Positions 1 to 6,985 are shown, counted from the stretch's first letter. The stretch is DNA of 8,229 nt from Nitrospiraceae bacterium (GCA_005793285.1 SXPO01000239.1:1-8229), one strand, 5' to 3'. Made by a program: numbers and translations. Notes: a model not told the origin generated them from the sequence alone.

Positions 1-177
1 CATAACGGCGATGCAGGACGGAAGATGGCCGTATCGGCTTTCTATTACACGTTCATGAATCCTCCGATTCCACAAGAGACGTACATCTATCCGGTCGTGA
101 TTGCGTTCGGCGTTGTACTGTTGGAAGGATGGGTGTTGACCCGCCGCGCCAATAGGAAGAAGGGCAAGACGCTCTAA
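1..177 (+). CDS. C-terminal fragment of an unidentified membrane protein
   Basis: The frame is open from the first base of the window to a TAA at 175-177, giving the last 58 residues of a protein whose start lies upstream. The fragment has a polar, aromatic stretch (residues 1-28, including FYYTF and NPPIPQE), then one hydrophobic segment at about residues 30-46 (YPVVIAFGVVLLEGWVL). It ends with a basic tail (RRANRKKGK). By the positive-inside rule this fits a final transmembrane helix with its C-terminus in the cytoplasm and the preceding loop outside. A strong intrinsic terminator follows the stop directly, which supports this frame as the real gene end. I do not recognise the family and no catalytic motif is visible in this short piece. 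The low-confidence part is the function, not the coding status. Confidence 0.7.
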   Translation, partial: HNGDAGRKMAVSAFYYTFMNPPIPQETYIYPVVIAFGVVLLEGWVLTRRANRKKGKTL

Positions 178-209
178 TCTGAACGAGACGACTATTGGAA
201 GAGTAGAGG

Positions 210-244
210 GAGGGGGTGGGGAAACTCACCCCCTCTTTGTTTTT
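210..244 (+). terminator. Intrinsic (Rho-independent) terminator
   Basis: A 9-bp perfect stem is formed by GAGGGGGTG (210-218) and CACCCCCTC (227-235) with an 8-nt loop. It is followed at once by the T-rich tract TTTGTTTTT (236-244). The stem is almost all G-C pairs. The reverse strand has no matching T-tract, so it acts only on + strand transcripts. It lies 32 nt after the stop of the upstream membrane-protein gene and probably ends that transcript. It also lies in the short leader of mobA, so transcription entering mobA from upstream must read through it. Confidence 0.9.
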
Positions 245-245
245 C

Positions 246-274
246 AAGGAGGCGCGTTGTCGAAGATGCCATGA
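246..274 (+). promoter_or_regulatory. Unusual mobA leader: distant SD and possible mini-ORF
   Basis: The only strong Shine-Dalgarno sequence before mobA is AAGGAGG at 246-252, 18 nt from the mobA ATG at 271; 5-10 nt is usual. No in-frame ATG, GTG or TTG lies between them. A mini-ORF in another frame fits the SD better: TTG at 257 (4 nt away) or ATG at 266 (13 nt away), both ending at TGA 272-274. That stop overlaps the mobA start as ATGA, a classic coupling arrangement. The SD abuts the terminator T-tract. The arrangement is seen in the sequence; any coupling or leader-peptide role is inference. Confidence 0.35.
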
Positions 275-894
275 TTGGCGATGTGACAGGGATTCTTCTC
301 GCCGGCGGCAAGAGCCGGCGCATGGGCGAAGATAAGCGCTTTCTCCTTATCGGGGAGCAGACTCTGTTTGAACGGACTCTGGCCCTGCTCCAATCAATTT
401 TTCAAACGGTCTGTGTCGTGATCGCACAGGACAGCCCGCCGTTGGAGGCGGCGGTTCCGGTGGTTCGTGACCTCGTGGCAGATTGTGGCAGTCTGGGAGG
501 GCTCTATACGGGACTCAAACAGGCTCATACAGAGTATATCTTTGTCGTCGCCTGTGACATGCCGTTTCTCAATCCGACGTTGGTACGTCATGTGGTGTCT
601 CTCAAAGGCCAGGCCGATATCGTTATGGTTCGATTGGAACAAGGACTGCAACCGACGCATGCGCTCTATAGCCGGCGATGTCTTCCTGTGATCGAGGAGA
701 TGCTGTATATCCATCACCTGAAGATCCAGCACCTTGTTGTGCACCCGTCACTTCATACTCGGTTCGTGACCGAAAGCGAATTGCGGAAGATCGATCACGA
801 AGGGCTGTCGTTCATCAACGTCAATACGCCGGCGGATCTGGATGCCGCGCGCATGCGGTATGCGCGCGGAACAGATCCCGCTTCGTCCGCATAA
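271..894 (+). CDS. mobA: Molybdenum cofactor guanylyltransferase MobA
   Basis: MobA transfers GMP from GTP to molybdopterin-bound molybdenum cofactor, giving the guanine-dinucleotide form used by DMSO-reductase-family enzymes; it acts in the cytoplasm. The 207-residue length fits the family. The N-terminal nucleotide-binding signature is clear: GILLAGGKSRRMG at residues 7-19, followed by EDK (20-22). A glycine-rich DCGSLGGL stretch comes next, then the metal-binding ACDMPF motif with Asp96, and a C-terminal NVNTPADL motif typical of MobA. The ATG at 271 is the only plausible start, because no in-frame start codon lies just upstream and the GTP-binding motif begins almost at once. Its SD is oddly distant. 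It may be co-transcribed with the GT9 gene, which starts 4 nt after its stop. MobA-like nucleotidyltransferases such as MocA are the main alternative, but the motif set favours MobA. Confidence 0.9.
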   Translation: MIGDVTGILLAGGKSRRMGEDKRFLLIGEQTLFERTLALLQSIFQTVCVVIAQDSPPLEAAVPVVRDLVADCGSLGGLYTGLKQAHTEYIFVVACDMPFLNPTLVRHVVSLKGQADIVMVRLEQGLQPTHALYSRRCLPVIEEMLYIHHLKIQHLVVHPSLHTRFVTESELRKIDHEGLSFINVNTPADLDAARMRYARGTDPASSA

Positions 895-898
895 ACAC

Positions 899-1981
899 AT
901 GGCACGCACCGTTGTCATTCTCCACCCCGGCGCTCTGGGAGATGTCGTGCTGGCGGTCCCGGCGATCAAGTGTCTTCTGGCTCGGTTTCCACTTCACCGT
1001 AGTCTTCTCATCTCCAACGAACCGATTGGACGGTTCCTGCTGGAGTGCCGGATGGTCGATGCCTGGATACCCGTGCAAGGTGCTGCTTGTACGGACCTCT
1101 TTACCGGCTCTGTCCCTGCTTCAAGCGAACTTGGGTGTTGGCTCACAGAGAGTGATTGTGCTGTCGCCTGGATGAATGACGAAGGAGGGACTCTCGCAAC
1201 TGTATTGCGATGCTGTGGGGTCCGAGAGCTGTGGATTCAGTCGCCCTTTAACCCTGAACTGAAGACCCTGCACCAACGCGATCGGTTTTTGGAAACAATC
1301 GGCGAGACTGCGGACGATGGCTCGCTCGATGGGCAGATGCAGATCCCTTCCGATCTTGTGGAGCGAGGACAGGTCCATCTTGAACGTGTGGGGATTCCAT
1401 TCGATCGGCCCATCGTCCTGATACATCCCGGCAGTGGAAGCCGCTGGAAATGCGTCAATCCTGAAGTCCTGGCCTTGACGATAGAGCAATTTCAACGCGA
1501 GAATATGTGCCCGTTCATTCTCGAAGGGCCGGCCGACCGAGAATCCGTAGCTGGTCTATCCAACCTGGTTCCCACTATACCGGTGATTGCAGGCGGGGAT
1601 CTTTCGATCATTGCATGTCTTCTGGCGCGATCCGTCCTCTACATCGGGAATGATTCAGGGATGACTCACTTGGCTGCGTTGCTCGCTGTCCCGGCCATTG
1701 CATTGTTCGGCCCGACGGACCCAGAGCGATGGGCGCCGAGAGGTTCCCATGTGACGGTGTTGCGGGGAGCATTCTGCACCTGCCTATCTTGGGAGACTGT
1801 CGCAGCCTGTTCGGGGAAGCCATGTTTTGCCATATCAGCCGAGATGATCGTTGCAGCCGGTAGGAAGATCGTAAAATTGACCGGCACAACTCCTCGAAAT
1901 CCTTCGCAGTACGCCTTGTCTCAGCCAGACTCCTGTGCTACAGTACCCCGTTCATTTTCTCTTTCAATGGTAACGACTTAG
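899..1981 (+). CDS. Glycosyltransferase family 9 (ADP-heptose:LPS heptosyltransferase-like)
   Basis: GT9 enzymes such as WaaC, WaaF and WaaQ move heptose from ADP-heptose to the inner core of lipopolysaccharide on the cytoplasmic face of the inner membrane. The 360-residue protein shows the family's two Rossmann-like halves. Near the N-terminus is HPGALGDVVLAVPA (residues 9-22), with Asp15 at the position of the conserved acidic residue. The C-terminal half has IHPGSGSRWK (175-184), then GNDSGMTHLAA (250-260) and FGPTDPERW (270-278), which form the donor-binding region. A cysteine-rich stretch (CTC..C..C) follows, as in many GT9 proteins. I chose the ATG at 899 over the in-frame ATG at 842: it puts the conserved strand at the N-terminus and removes a 57-nt extension overlapping mobA. 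No clear SD precedes 899, so translation may depend on coupling to mobA. Exact sugar and acceptor are unknown. Confidence 0.87.
   Translation: MARTVVILHPGALGDVVLAVPAIKCLLARFPLHRSLLISNEPIGRFLLECRMVDAWIPVQGAACTDLFTGSVPASSELGCWLTESDCAVAWMNDEGGTLATVLRCCGVRELWIQSPFNPELKTLHQRDRFLETIGETADDGSLDGQMQIPSDLVERGQVHLERVGIPFDRPIVLIHPGSGSRWKCVNPEVLALTIEQFQRENMCPFILEGPADRESVAGLSNLVPTIPVIAGGDLSIIACLLARSVLYIGNDSGMTHLAALLAVPAIALFGPTDPERWAPRGSHVTVLRGAFCTCLSWETVAACSGKPCFAISAEMIVAAGRKIVKLTGTTPRNPSQYALSQPDSCATVPRSFSLSMVTT
1916..1944 (+). promoter_or_regulatory. Candidate sigma-70-type promoter for argS
   Basis: TTGTCT (1916-1921) and TACAGT (1939-1944) are separated by exactly 17 nt; each matches four of six consensus bases of the -35 and -10 elements. 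A start near 1951 would give a leader of about 40 nt before the argS GTG. The site lies inside the poorly conserved-looking 3' end of the GT9 gene. Matches this weak also occur by chance, so this is only a candidate. Confidence 0.3.
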
Positions 1982-1994
1982 GAGATTTTCCGTG
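1979..1994 (+). promoter_or_regulatory. argS ribosome binding site fixing a GTG start
   Basis: AGGAG (1980-1984) lies 7 nt before GTG at 1992-1994, an ideal spacing that supports GTG as the argS start. The SD shares bases with the TAG stop of the GT9 gene (1979-1981), so ribosomes ending GT9 translation are placed beside the argS start. Coupled re-initiation is plausible. Confidence 0.75.
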
Positions 1995-3716
1995 TCTCAA
2001 GGCGTGGTCCAAGAGATGGTCGCAACAGCCTTGCTTGGAGCCCTCGATGGGGCTAAGAAAAAGGGCCAGCTGAAGACAGAATCCTGGCCGGCTCTTACGT
2101 TGGATGCACCCAAGCGGCCTGAGTGGGGTGATTTGGCATCGACGGTTGCAATGTCGCTGGCTTCTTCCGAGCAGCGGGCGCCACACGATATCGCGCAGAT
2201 CATCGTTGAGAATCTTCCCAGCCGGGAACAGCTCTTTGAGCGTGTGGAGATTGTCCGGCCAGGATTCTTGAACCTGACCGTGAAGCCCGCATTGTGGCAA
2301 GAAGTGCTGAAGGAAATCGAATCGCACGGCACGGCGTACGGCAAGGCGGATCTTGGCCTGGGCCGCCGGGTGCTTGTCGAATATGTGAGCGCGAATCCGA
2401 CCGGTCCGCTGCATGTCGGGCATGGCCGAGGCGCAGCAGTCGGGCAAGCAGTGGCCCGCTTATTGGACGCGGTGGGTTACGAGGTCGCCGGCGAGTATTA
2501 CGTCAACGATGCGGGCCGGCAGATGAAACTCTTGGGTGCGTCGGTCTATGCACGTTACCAGGAATTGTCTGGGCGGCCGGTCGAATTTCCCGAAGACGGC
2601 TATCATGGCGTCTACATTACTGCCGTGGCAGAGCGGATCAAGCAGCAGCTTGGCGATAGGGTGAACGATCTGGCTCCGGCTGATCTCGAAGCGCAGTGCC
2701 GCATGTTCGCTTACCGGGAAATGTTGGCGCAGATCCGCGAGGACCTCAGCTCGTTCGGCATCGAGTTTCAATCCTGGTTCAGCGAAGCGTCTCTTCTCGA
2801 ATCCAAGGCCGTCGAGCAGGTGTTGGATGAATTGAAATCCCGTGGCCTCCTCTTTGAGCAGGAGGGCGCCTGGTGGTTTCGTTCCTCGGCATTCGGGGAT
2901 GAAAAGGATCGTGTTGTCAAAAAGCAGGACGGCGAATATACCTATCTGGCATCGGACATTGCCTATCATCGGGACAAGCTCCGGCGGGGATATGATCTGC
3001 TCATCGACGTCTGGGGGGCGGATCATCATGGATACATTCCCCGGATGCAAGCGGTGGTGCAGGCCTACGGCCATCCGAAAGAGCGGTTGCATGTGGTGCT
3101 GGTCCAACTCGTCAAGCTGTTGCGGGCCGGCGTCGAAGTGAAGATGTCGAAGCGGACCGGATCGTTCGTCACGATGCGGGAAGTGATCGATGAAGTCGGC
3201 GCGGATGCGGCGAAGTTCTTTTTCTTGATGCGCGATTCACGGACACATCTAGATTTCGATCTAGATTTGGCAAAGCAACGGTCCGCCGACAATCCAGTGT
3301 ATTATGTGCAGTATGCCCATGCCAGAATTTCCAGTCTCTGGCGTGTCGCGGCCACCAGGGGTATTGCCTGTCCTCCGGCGGCGGACGCGGATCTTTCGGT
3401 GTTGACCGATCCCGACGAATTGGGCCTCATCAGAAAGCTCTCTGCTTACCCGGACATGCTTCAGACGAGCGCCTCGGCGTTTGAGCCGCACCGAATGACC
3501 TACTATTTGCAGCAGCTCGCGGCGCTGTTGCACACGTTTTACAACAAGCATCGGATTCTGCCTCCGGCGGGCATACAGGAATTAGGTGAGGCGGAACCAG
3601 TCGAAGAGCTGACACCCAAGAAGACTGCAGCCAGGCTTGTGCTCATGCGGGGCGTTCAGCAGGTCCTCCGAAACGGTTTGTCGGTGCTTGGGATTTCAGC
3701 CCCTGAGCAGATGTAA
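1992..3716 (+). CDS. argS: Arginyl-tRNA synthetase
   Basis: ArgS is a class I aminoacyl-tRNA synthetase that charges tRNA-Arg with arginine using ATP in the cytoplasm. The 574-residue protein has the full family layout. An N-terminal Add1-type domain that contacts the tRNA D-loop (about 1-115) comes first. The catalytic Rossmann domain carries the HIGH signature as HVGH (141-144), preceded by SANPTGPL. The KMSK loop (384-387) is canonical and followed by RTGS; many ArgRS, including that of E. coli, lack a canonical KMSK. The C-terminal DALR anticodon-binding domain begins near NPVYYVQYAHARI (from 434). The family-typical HLDFDLDLA stretch is also present. The GTG start is supported by AGGAG 7 nt upstream. 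It starts 10 nt after the GT9 stop and tgt follows after 20 nt, so it is probably in an operon with its neighbours. No truncation or frameshift is visible. Confidence 0.97.
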   Translation: MSQGVVQEMVATALLGALDGAKKKGQLKTESWPALTLDAPKRPEWGDLASTVAMSLASSEQRAPHDIAQIIVENLPSREQLFERVEIVRPGFLNLTVKPALWQEVLKEIESHGTAYGKADLGLGRRVLVEYVSANPTGPLHVGHGRGAAVGQAVARLLDAVGYEVAGEYYVNDAGRQMKLLGASVYARYQELSGRPVEFPEDGYHGVYITAVAERIKQQLGDRVNDLAPADLEAQCRMFAYREMLAQIREDLSSFGIEFQSWFSEASLLESKAVEQVLDELKSRGLLFEQEGAWWFRSSAFGDEKDRVVKKQDGEYTYLASDIAYHRDKLRRGYDLLIDVWGADHHGYIPRMQAVVQAYGHPKERLHVVLVQLVKLLRAGVEVKMSKRTGSFVTMREVIDEVGADAAKFFFLMRDSRTHLDFDLDLAKQRSADNPVYYVQYAHARISSLWRVAATRGIACPPAADADLSVLTDPDELGLIRKLSAYPDMLQTSASAFEPHRMTYYLQQLAALLHTFYNKHRILPPAGIQELGEAEPVEELTPKKTAARLVLMRGVQQVLRNGLSVLGISAPEQM

Positions 3717-3736
3717 GGAAGAGCAGTGAGCAGACG

Positions 3737-4912
3737 ATGATGCAGTTTCAGCTTCGGCAACGCGATCAGCGTTCCAACGCGAGACTCGGCCAACTGCGGA
3801 CCGCCCGTGCTGTGATCGAGACGCCGGCCTTTATGCCGGTGGGTTCATTAGGGCCGGTGAAGGGGCTTGAACCGGATGATCTTCACCGTCTCGGGTTCGG
3901 GCTGATGCTGAACAATGCCTATCATTTGTATTTGCGGCCAGGCCATAAAATTGTTGCCGAAATGGGGGGGCTGCATTCGTTCACCGGTTGGTCCGGGGCG
4001 ATCCTGACCGACAGCGGAGGATTTCAGATTTTCAGTTTGGCCAAATTGTGCACCGTGACCGACGAAGGCGTGACCTTTCAATCGCACATCGACGGCTCGA
4101 CCCATTTCATTACGCCGGAAACAGCCATCGAGATCGAAGAATCGCTGGGCGCCGATATCATTATGGCCTTCGATCAATGTGTGGCGCTTCCTGCGAGCCG
4201 GGAGGCGGTGCAAGATGGAGTGCGCCGAACCAAGCTGTGGGCGGAGCGTTGTCAGGCGAGCCGGAGAAGAGCGGACCAGGCGTTGTTCGGCATTGTTCAG
4301 GGCGGGCTGGATCACGATCTGCGCGCGCAGTCGGCGAGAGATTTGACGGCGCTGGGATTCGATGGGTATGCAGTCGGCGGTTTGTCCGTGGGCGAAAGCA
4401 AGGCCGAGATGCACGCCATGTTGGATGCGACGGTGCCGGAATTGCCGGAGGATAAACCACGCTACCTCATGGGCGTCGGGCATCCGGAGGATTTGATCGA
4501 GGGCGTGTCTCGCGGCATCGATTTATTCGACTGTGTCGTGCCGTCCCGGCATGGCCGAACCGGGTCCTTGTTTACGACAGGCGGGCGGGTAGTGATCAAA
4601 CAGGCACAATACGTTCGGGATGAACGGCCCATTGATCCAGACTGCGGATGTCCGGTCTGCGCCCGATATTCGAGGGCCTATCTGCATCATCTGTATGTGG
4701 TCAAAGAAATGCTGGCATCGAGGCTGAATACGATCCACAACCTCTGGTATTTTTCAGATTTCATGCGCCGGTTGCGGACAGCCATCGCAGAAGGCTCGTT
4801 TCCAGAATTTCGAGACGCATTTTATCGTAGCCACGCGCAGGAACTGCCTGAGGTCAAGGCCTCGGTCGATTGTGATGCCGGTACGGCGCGGCGTATGCCG
4901 CAAGATCTCTAA
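3737..4912 (+). CDS. tgt: Queuine/preQ1 tRNA-ribosyltransferase (tRNA-guanine transglycosylase)
   Basis: Bacterial Tgt swaps guanine-34 of tRNAs with GUN anticodons (Asp, Asn, His, Tyr) for preQ1, a step in queuosine synthesis. The 391-residue protein has every key element. Asp92 in LTDSGGFQ is the expected general acid/base. The nucleophile is Asp265 in GIDLFDCVVPSR. A zinc site is formed by Cys303, Cys305 and Cys308 (CGCPVC) with His334 in RLNTIHNLWYF. The loop after the nucleophile reads PSRHGRTG, where E. coli has PTRNARNG, so it departs at several positions while keeping both arginines. Start: ATG at 3737 or the adjacent ATG at 3740; AAGGAAGAG (3715-3723) is a rather distant SD. The last ~20 residues after HAQELPEV look poorly conserved. 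The gene lies just ahead of yajC-secD-secF, a common bacterial order. Confidence 0.96.
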   Translation: MMQFQLRQRDQRSNARLGQLRTARAVIETPAFMPVGSLGPVKGLEPDDLHRLGFGLMLNNAYHLYLRPGHKIVAEMGGLHSFTGWSGAILTDSGGFQIFSLAKLCTVTDEGVTFQSHIDGSTHFITPETAIEIEESLGADIIMAFDQCVALPASREAVQDGVRRTKLWAERCQASRRRADQALFGIVQGGLDHDLRAQSARDLTALGFDGYAVGGLSVGESKAEMHAMLDATVPELPEDKPRYLMGVGHPEDLIEGVSRGIDLFDCVVPSRHGRTGSLFTTGGRVVIKQAQYVRDERPIDPDCGCPVCARYSRAYLHHLYVVKEMLASRLNTIHNLWYFSDFMRRLRTAIAEGSFPEFRDAFYRSHAQELPEVKASVDCDAGTARRMPQDL

Positions 4913-4931
4913 CGAAGAGGGGAATCGTTCA

Positions 4932-5270
4932 ATGCTGATGGATTCTATTGCGTGGGCTGAAGGGACAAGCGGGGGCGGCTCAGGGTCGAGCAGCCTGCTG
5001 ACGTTTGTGCCGTTCATATTGATTTTCGTCATTTTCTATTTTTTGCTGATTCGGCCCCAACAGAAGAAGCAGAAAGAACAGAAGTCCTTATTGGATGCGC
5101 TGAAAAAGGGCGACAAGATCGTGACGACGTCCGGCATCTGGGGAACGGTCGTCAATCTGGGGAAAGAGACGGTCACGCTTCAAATCGCCGACAATACCAA
5201 GGTCAAGCTGCAGCGTGAGAATATCGCGCGGGTGCGTGGAGAGGACGAGGACAAAGACAAAGATGTGTAA
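4932..5270 (+). CDS. yajC: Preprotein translocase accessory subunit YajC
   Basis: YajC is a small inner-membrane protein that associates with SecDF and the SecYEG channel; it is not essential for export in E. coli. The predicted product is 112 residues, normal for the family. It has a short glycine/serine-rich N-terminus, one transmembrane helix at about residues 22-40 (FVPFILIFVIFYFLLI), then the family hallmark RPQQKKQKEQ. A small cytoplasmic beta-rich domain follows, containing LKKGDKIVTTSGIWG. The C-terminus is highly charged (GEDEDKDKDV). The frame is open back to an ATG at 4872 inside tgt, but the ATG at 4932 is preferred: GAGGGGAA (4917-4924) sits 7 nt upstream and the protein then matches the usual N-terminus. 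It lies 19 nt after tgt and 30 nt before secD, so co-expression is likely. Confidence 0.95.
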   Translation: MLMDSIAWAEGTSGGGSGSSSLLTFVPFILIFVIFYFLLIRPQQKKQKEQKSLLDALKKGDKIVTTSGIWGTVVNLGKETVTLQIADNTKVKLQRENIARVRGEDEDKDKDV

Positions 5271-5300
5271 TCCAAACGCGGCAAAGGGGTTGGAAACGAC

Positions 5301-6944
5301 ATGAAGAAGGTGGCGGGGCGGTTGTGGTTATTAGCGCTGGTCCTGGTGGCATCGGTGGTGTCATTTGTGCCGACCTATCAGCCGGTATATCAGGCGTTGC
5401 CGGTGTGGGCCAAGACGGTTCTGCCGAACAAGGGGATTACCCTGGGGCTGGACTTGCAGGGCGGCATCCACATGGTCATGGAGGTGGATGAAGACCGCGC
5501 GGTGGAGATCGCGGTGGATCGATCCGCGATGTCGCTCCAAGATCTGTTGGTCGACAAAAAGATTCCTGTCGAATCGGTGAAGCGCACAGGGCCGGCGCAC
5601 ATCACGATTCAATTCCAGAATGTCGATCTTAGAGCGCAGATCCAGAAACTCCTCGATGACTATCCGACCTTCACGGAAAAGGATGCAGCCGGAACTGCCG
5701 GCTCACTGGTCTGGGAGCTTCGCGACACCGAGATCGCGCGCATCAAGGATTCGACCATCAATCAGGCGTTGGAGACGATCCGGAACCGCATCGACCAGTT
5801 TGGTGTGGCGGAACCGGTCGTGCAGCGGCAGGGATTGAAACAGATCGTCGTGCAGCTGCCCGGCGTCAAGGATCCGAAGCGCGCAAAGGACTTGATCAAG
5901 GAAACCGCGCTGCTCGAATTTAAAATGCTGGACGAAGACAGTCAGTTGAGGCTGGAGTTGCCTGCCGCGATTCCCAGAGACAAAGAAGCTGAGATCATTA
6001 GCCAGTTTGAGGGCAAACTGCCTGAAGGAGACCAGATCCTGTTTGAGCGCTCGATCGAGAAAGAGACCGGCCGCGAATACCGCATCCCCTATGTGGTCAA
6101 GAAGCGGGTGATGCTCACCGGCGACGTGCTCAGCGATGCGCGAGTCTCCATCGGGCAATTCAACGACCCCTATGTCTCTATTACGTTTGATGCCAAGGGC
6201 GGACAAGAATTTGAACGGATCACAGCGGACAATGTCAAAAAACGCATGGCCGTGGTGCTCGATAACACGATCTATTCCGCGCCGGTCATACAAGAGCGTA
6301 TTTCCGGAGGCAGAGCGCAGATTACAGGGACCTTCTCAACGCAGGAAGCCAATGATCTGGCGATCGTGTTGAGGGCCGGCGCACTGCCGGCGCCTCTCAA
6401 GATCGTTCAAGACCTAACGGTCGGTCCGTCGCTCGGACAGGATTCGATCGACAAGGGCGTCAAGGCGACGATCATTGCGGGGGCCATGGTCGTGCTATTC
6501 ATGGCGGTGTATTACCGCTTGTCCGGCGTGATCGCCAACTTTGCGCTGATGCTAAATCTCGTGTGTCTGATGGGCGCGTTGTCCGCGTTGACTGCGACAC
6601 TGACATTACCGGGCATCGCCGGGATTGTGCTCACGATCGGGATGGGCGTTGACTCGAATGTGCTGATTTTCGAGCGTATCCGTGAAGAGTTGCGCGGCGG
6701 GAAGGCCGTGCGGTCGGCGATCGACGCCGGGTATGACAAGGCCCTGCTCACGATCATCGATTCGCACGTGACGACGCTGATCACCGGGGTTGCCCTTTTC
6801 TTGTTTGGAACCGGACCGATCAAAGGATTTGCCGTGACATTGTGCCTGGGCATTGCGATCAACCTGTTTACGGCGCTGGTCGGAACCAAAGTGATTTTCG
6901 ACCTCCTGAATCAGCGGCCCAAGGTGGAGACGTTGAGCATTTAG
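5301..6944 (+). CDS. secD: Protein translocase subunit SecD
   Basis: SecD, with SecF, forms an RND-superfamily inner-membrane complex that uses the proton motive force to pull exported proteins out of the SecYEG channel on the periplasmic side. The product has 547 residues. Residues about 8-28 form the first transmembrane helix. The large periplasmic P1 domain starts with the conserved GLDLQGG (49-55) and contains RNRIDQFGVAEPVVQRQG. TVGPSLG (373-379) precedes the five-helix C-terminal membrane bundle (about 390-540). Within that bundle GIGMGVDSNVLIFERIREE-type sequence places the key membrane aspartate at Asp451, expected to take part in proton transfer. A weak SD (AAAGGGG, 5283-5289) lies 11 nt before the ATG. 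SecD and SecF are separate here, as in E. coli, not fused as in Bacillus. No defect is visible. Confidence 0.97.
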   Translation: MKKVAGRLWLLALVLVASVVSFVPTYQPVYQALPVWAKTVLPNKGITLGLDLQGGIHMVMEVDEDRAVEIAVDRSAMSLQDLLVDKKIPVESVKRTGPAHITIQFQNVDLRAQIQKLLDDYPTFTEKDAAGTAGSLVWELRDTEIARIKDSTINQALETIRNRIDQFGVAEPVVQRQGLKQIVVQLPGVKDPKRAKDLIKETALLEFKMLDEDSQLRLELPAAIPRDKEAEIISQFEGKLPEGDQILFERSIEKETGREYRIPYVVKKRVMLTGDVLSDARVSIGQFNDPYVSITFDAKGGQEFERITADNVKKRMAVVLDNTIYSAPVIQERISGGRAQITGTFSTQEANDLAIVLRAGALPAPLKIVQDLTVGPSLGQDSIDKGVKATIIAGAMVVLFMAVYYRLSGVIANFALMLNLVCLMGALSALTATLTLPGIAGIVLTIGMGVDSNVLIFERIREELRGGKAVRSAIDAGYDKALLTIIDSHVTTLITGVALFLFGTGPIKGFAVTLCLGIAINLFTALVGTKVIFDLLNQRPKVETLSI

Positions 6945-6976
6945 AGCGATGTTGATGGCTGATAGCCGATCGCGCT
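6945..6976 (+). other. Small hairpin in the secD-secF spacer
   Basis: The 53-nt spacer holds nested inverted repeats: GGCT-GAT-AGCC (6957-6967) inside AGCG (6945-6948) and CGCT (6973-6976). No T-tract follows, so it is not an intrinsic terminator. It ends before the secF SD. It may mark an mRNA processing or stability element, or be a remnant of an intergenic repeat, but the pairing is short enough to be chance. Confidence 0.25.
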
Positions 6977-6985
6977 AGTTTAGAA

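Noticed and set aside
842..898. Upstream in-frame ATG (842) for the GT9 gene, adding 19 residues
   Set aside because: It overlaps mobA by 53 nt, and the added residues precede the normal N-terminal beta strand of GT9 proteins. The ATG at 899 gives the family-typical start.
678..1175. Plus-strand open frame (165 codons) bridging mobA and the GT9 gene
   Set aside because: It overlaps both genes out of frame and has biased low-complexity composition with no domain signature.
2460..3107. Long open frame (215 codons) on the minus strand opposite argS
   Set aside because: It is a shadow of argS codon usage: argS is intact with all motifs, and the reverse product shows no domain or SD.
3247..3270. 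Near-perfect 12-nt tandem repeat (ATCTAGATTTCG / ATCTAGATTTGG) in argS
   Set aside because: It encodes the family-typical HLDFDLDLA stretch, so the repeat follows from the repeated Leu-Asp-Phe/Leu pattern.
3717..3736. preQ1 riboswitch ahead of tgt
   Set aside because: The argS-tgt gap is only 20 nt, too short to hold one.
3848..4483. Long open frame (211 codons) on the minus strand opposite tgt
   Set aside because: It lies wholly within the well-conserved tgt gene and shows no recognisable motif.
4872..4931. Upstream in-frame ATG (4872) for yajC, inside tgt
   Set aside because: The ATG at 4932 has a good SD at 7-nt spacing and gives a normal-length YajC N-terminus.
5703..6293. Minus-strand open frame (196 codons) opposite secD
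   Set aside because: It is covered by the intact secD periplasmic region and looks like an antisense shadow.
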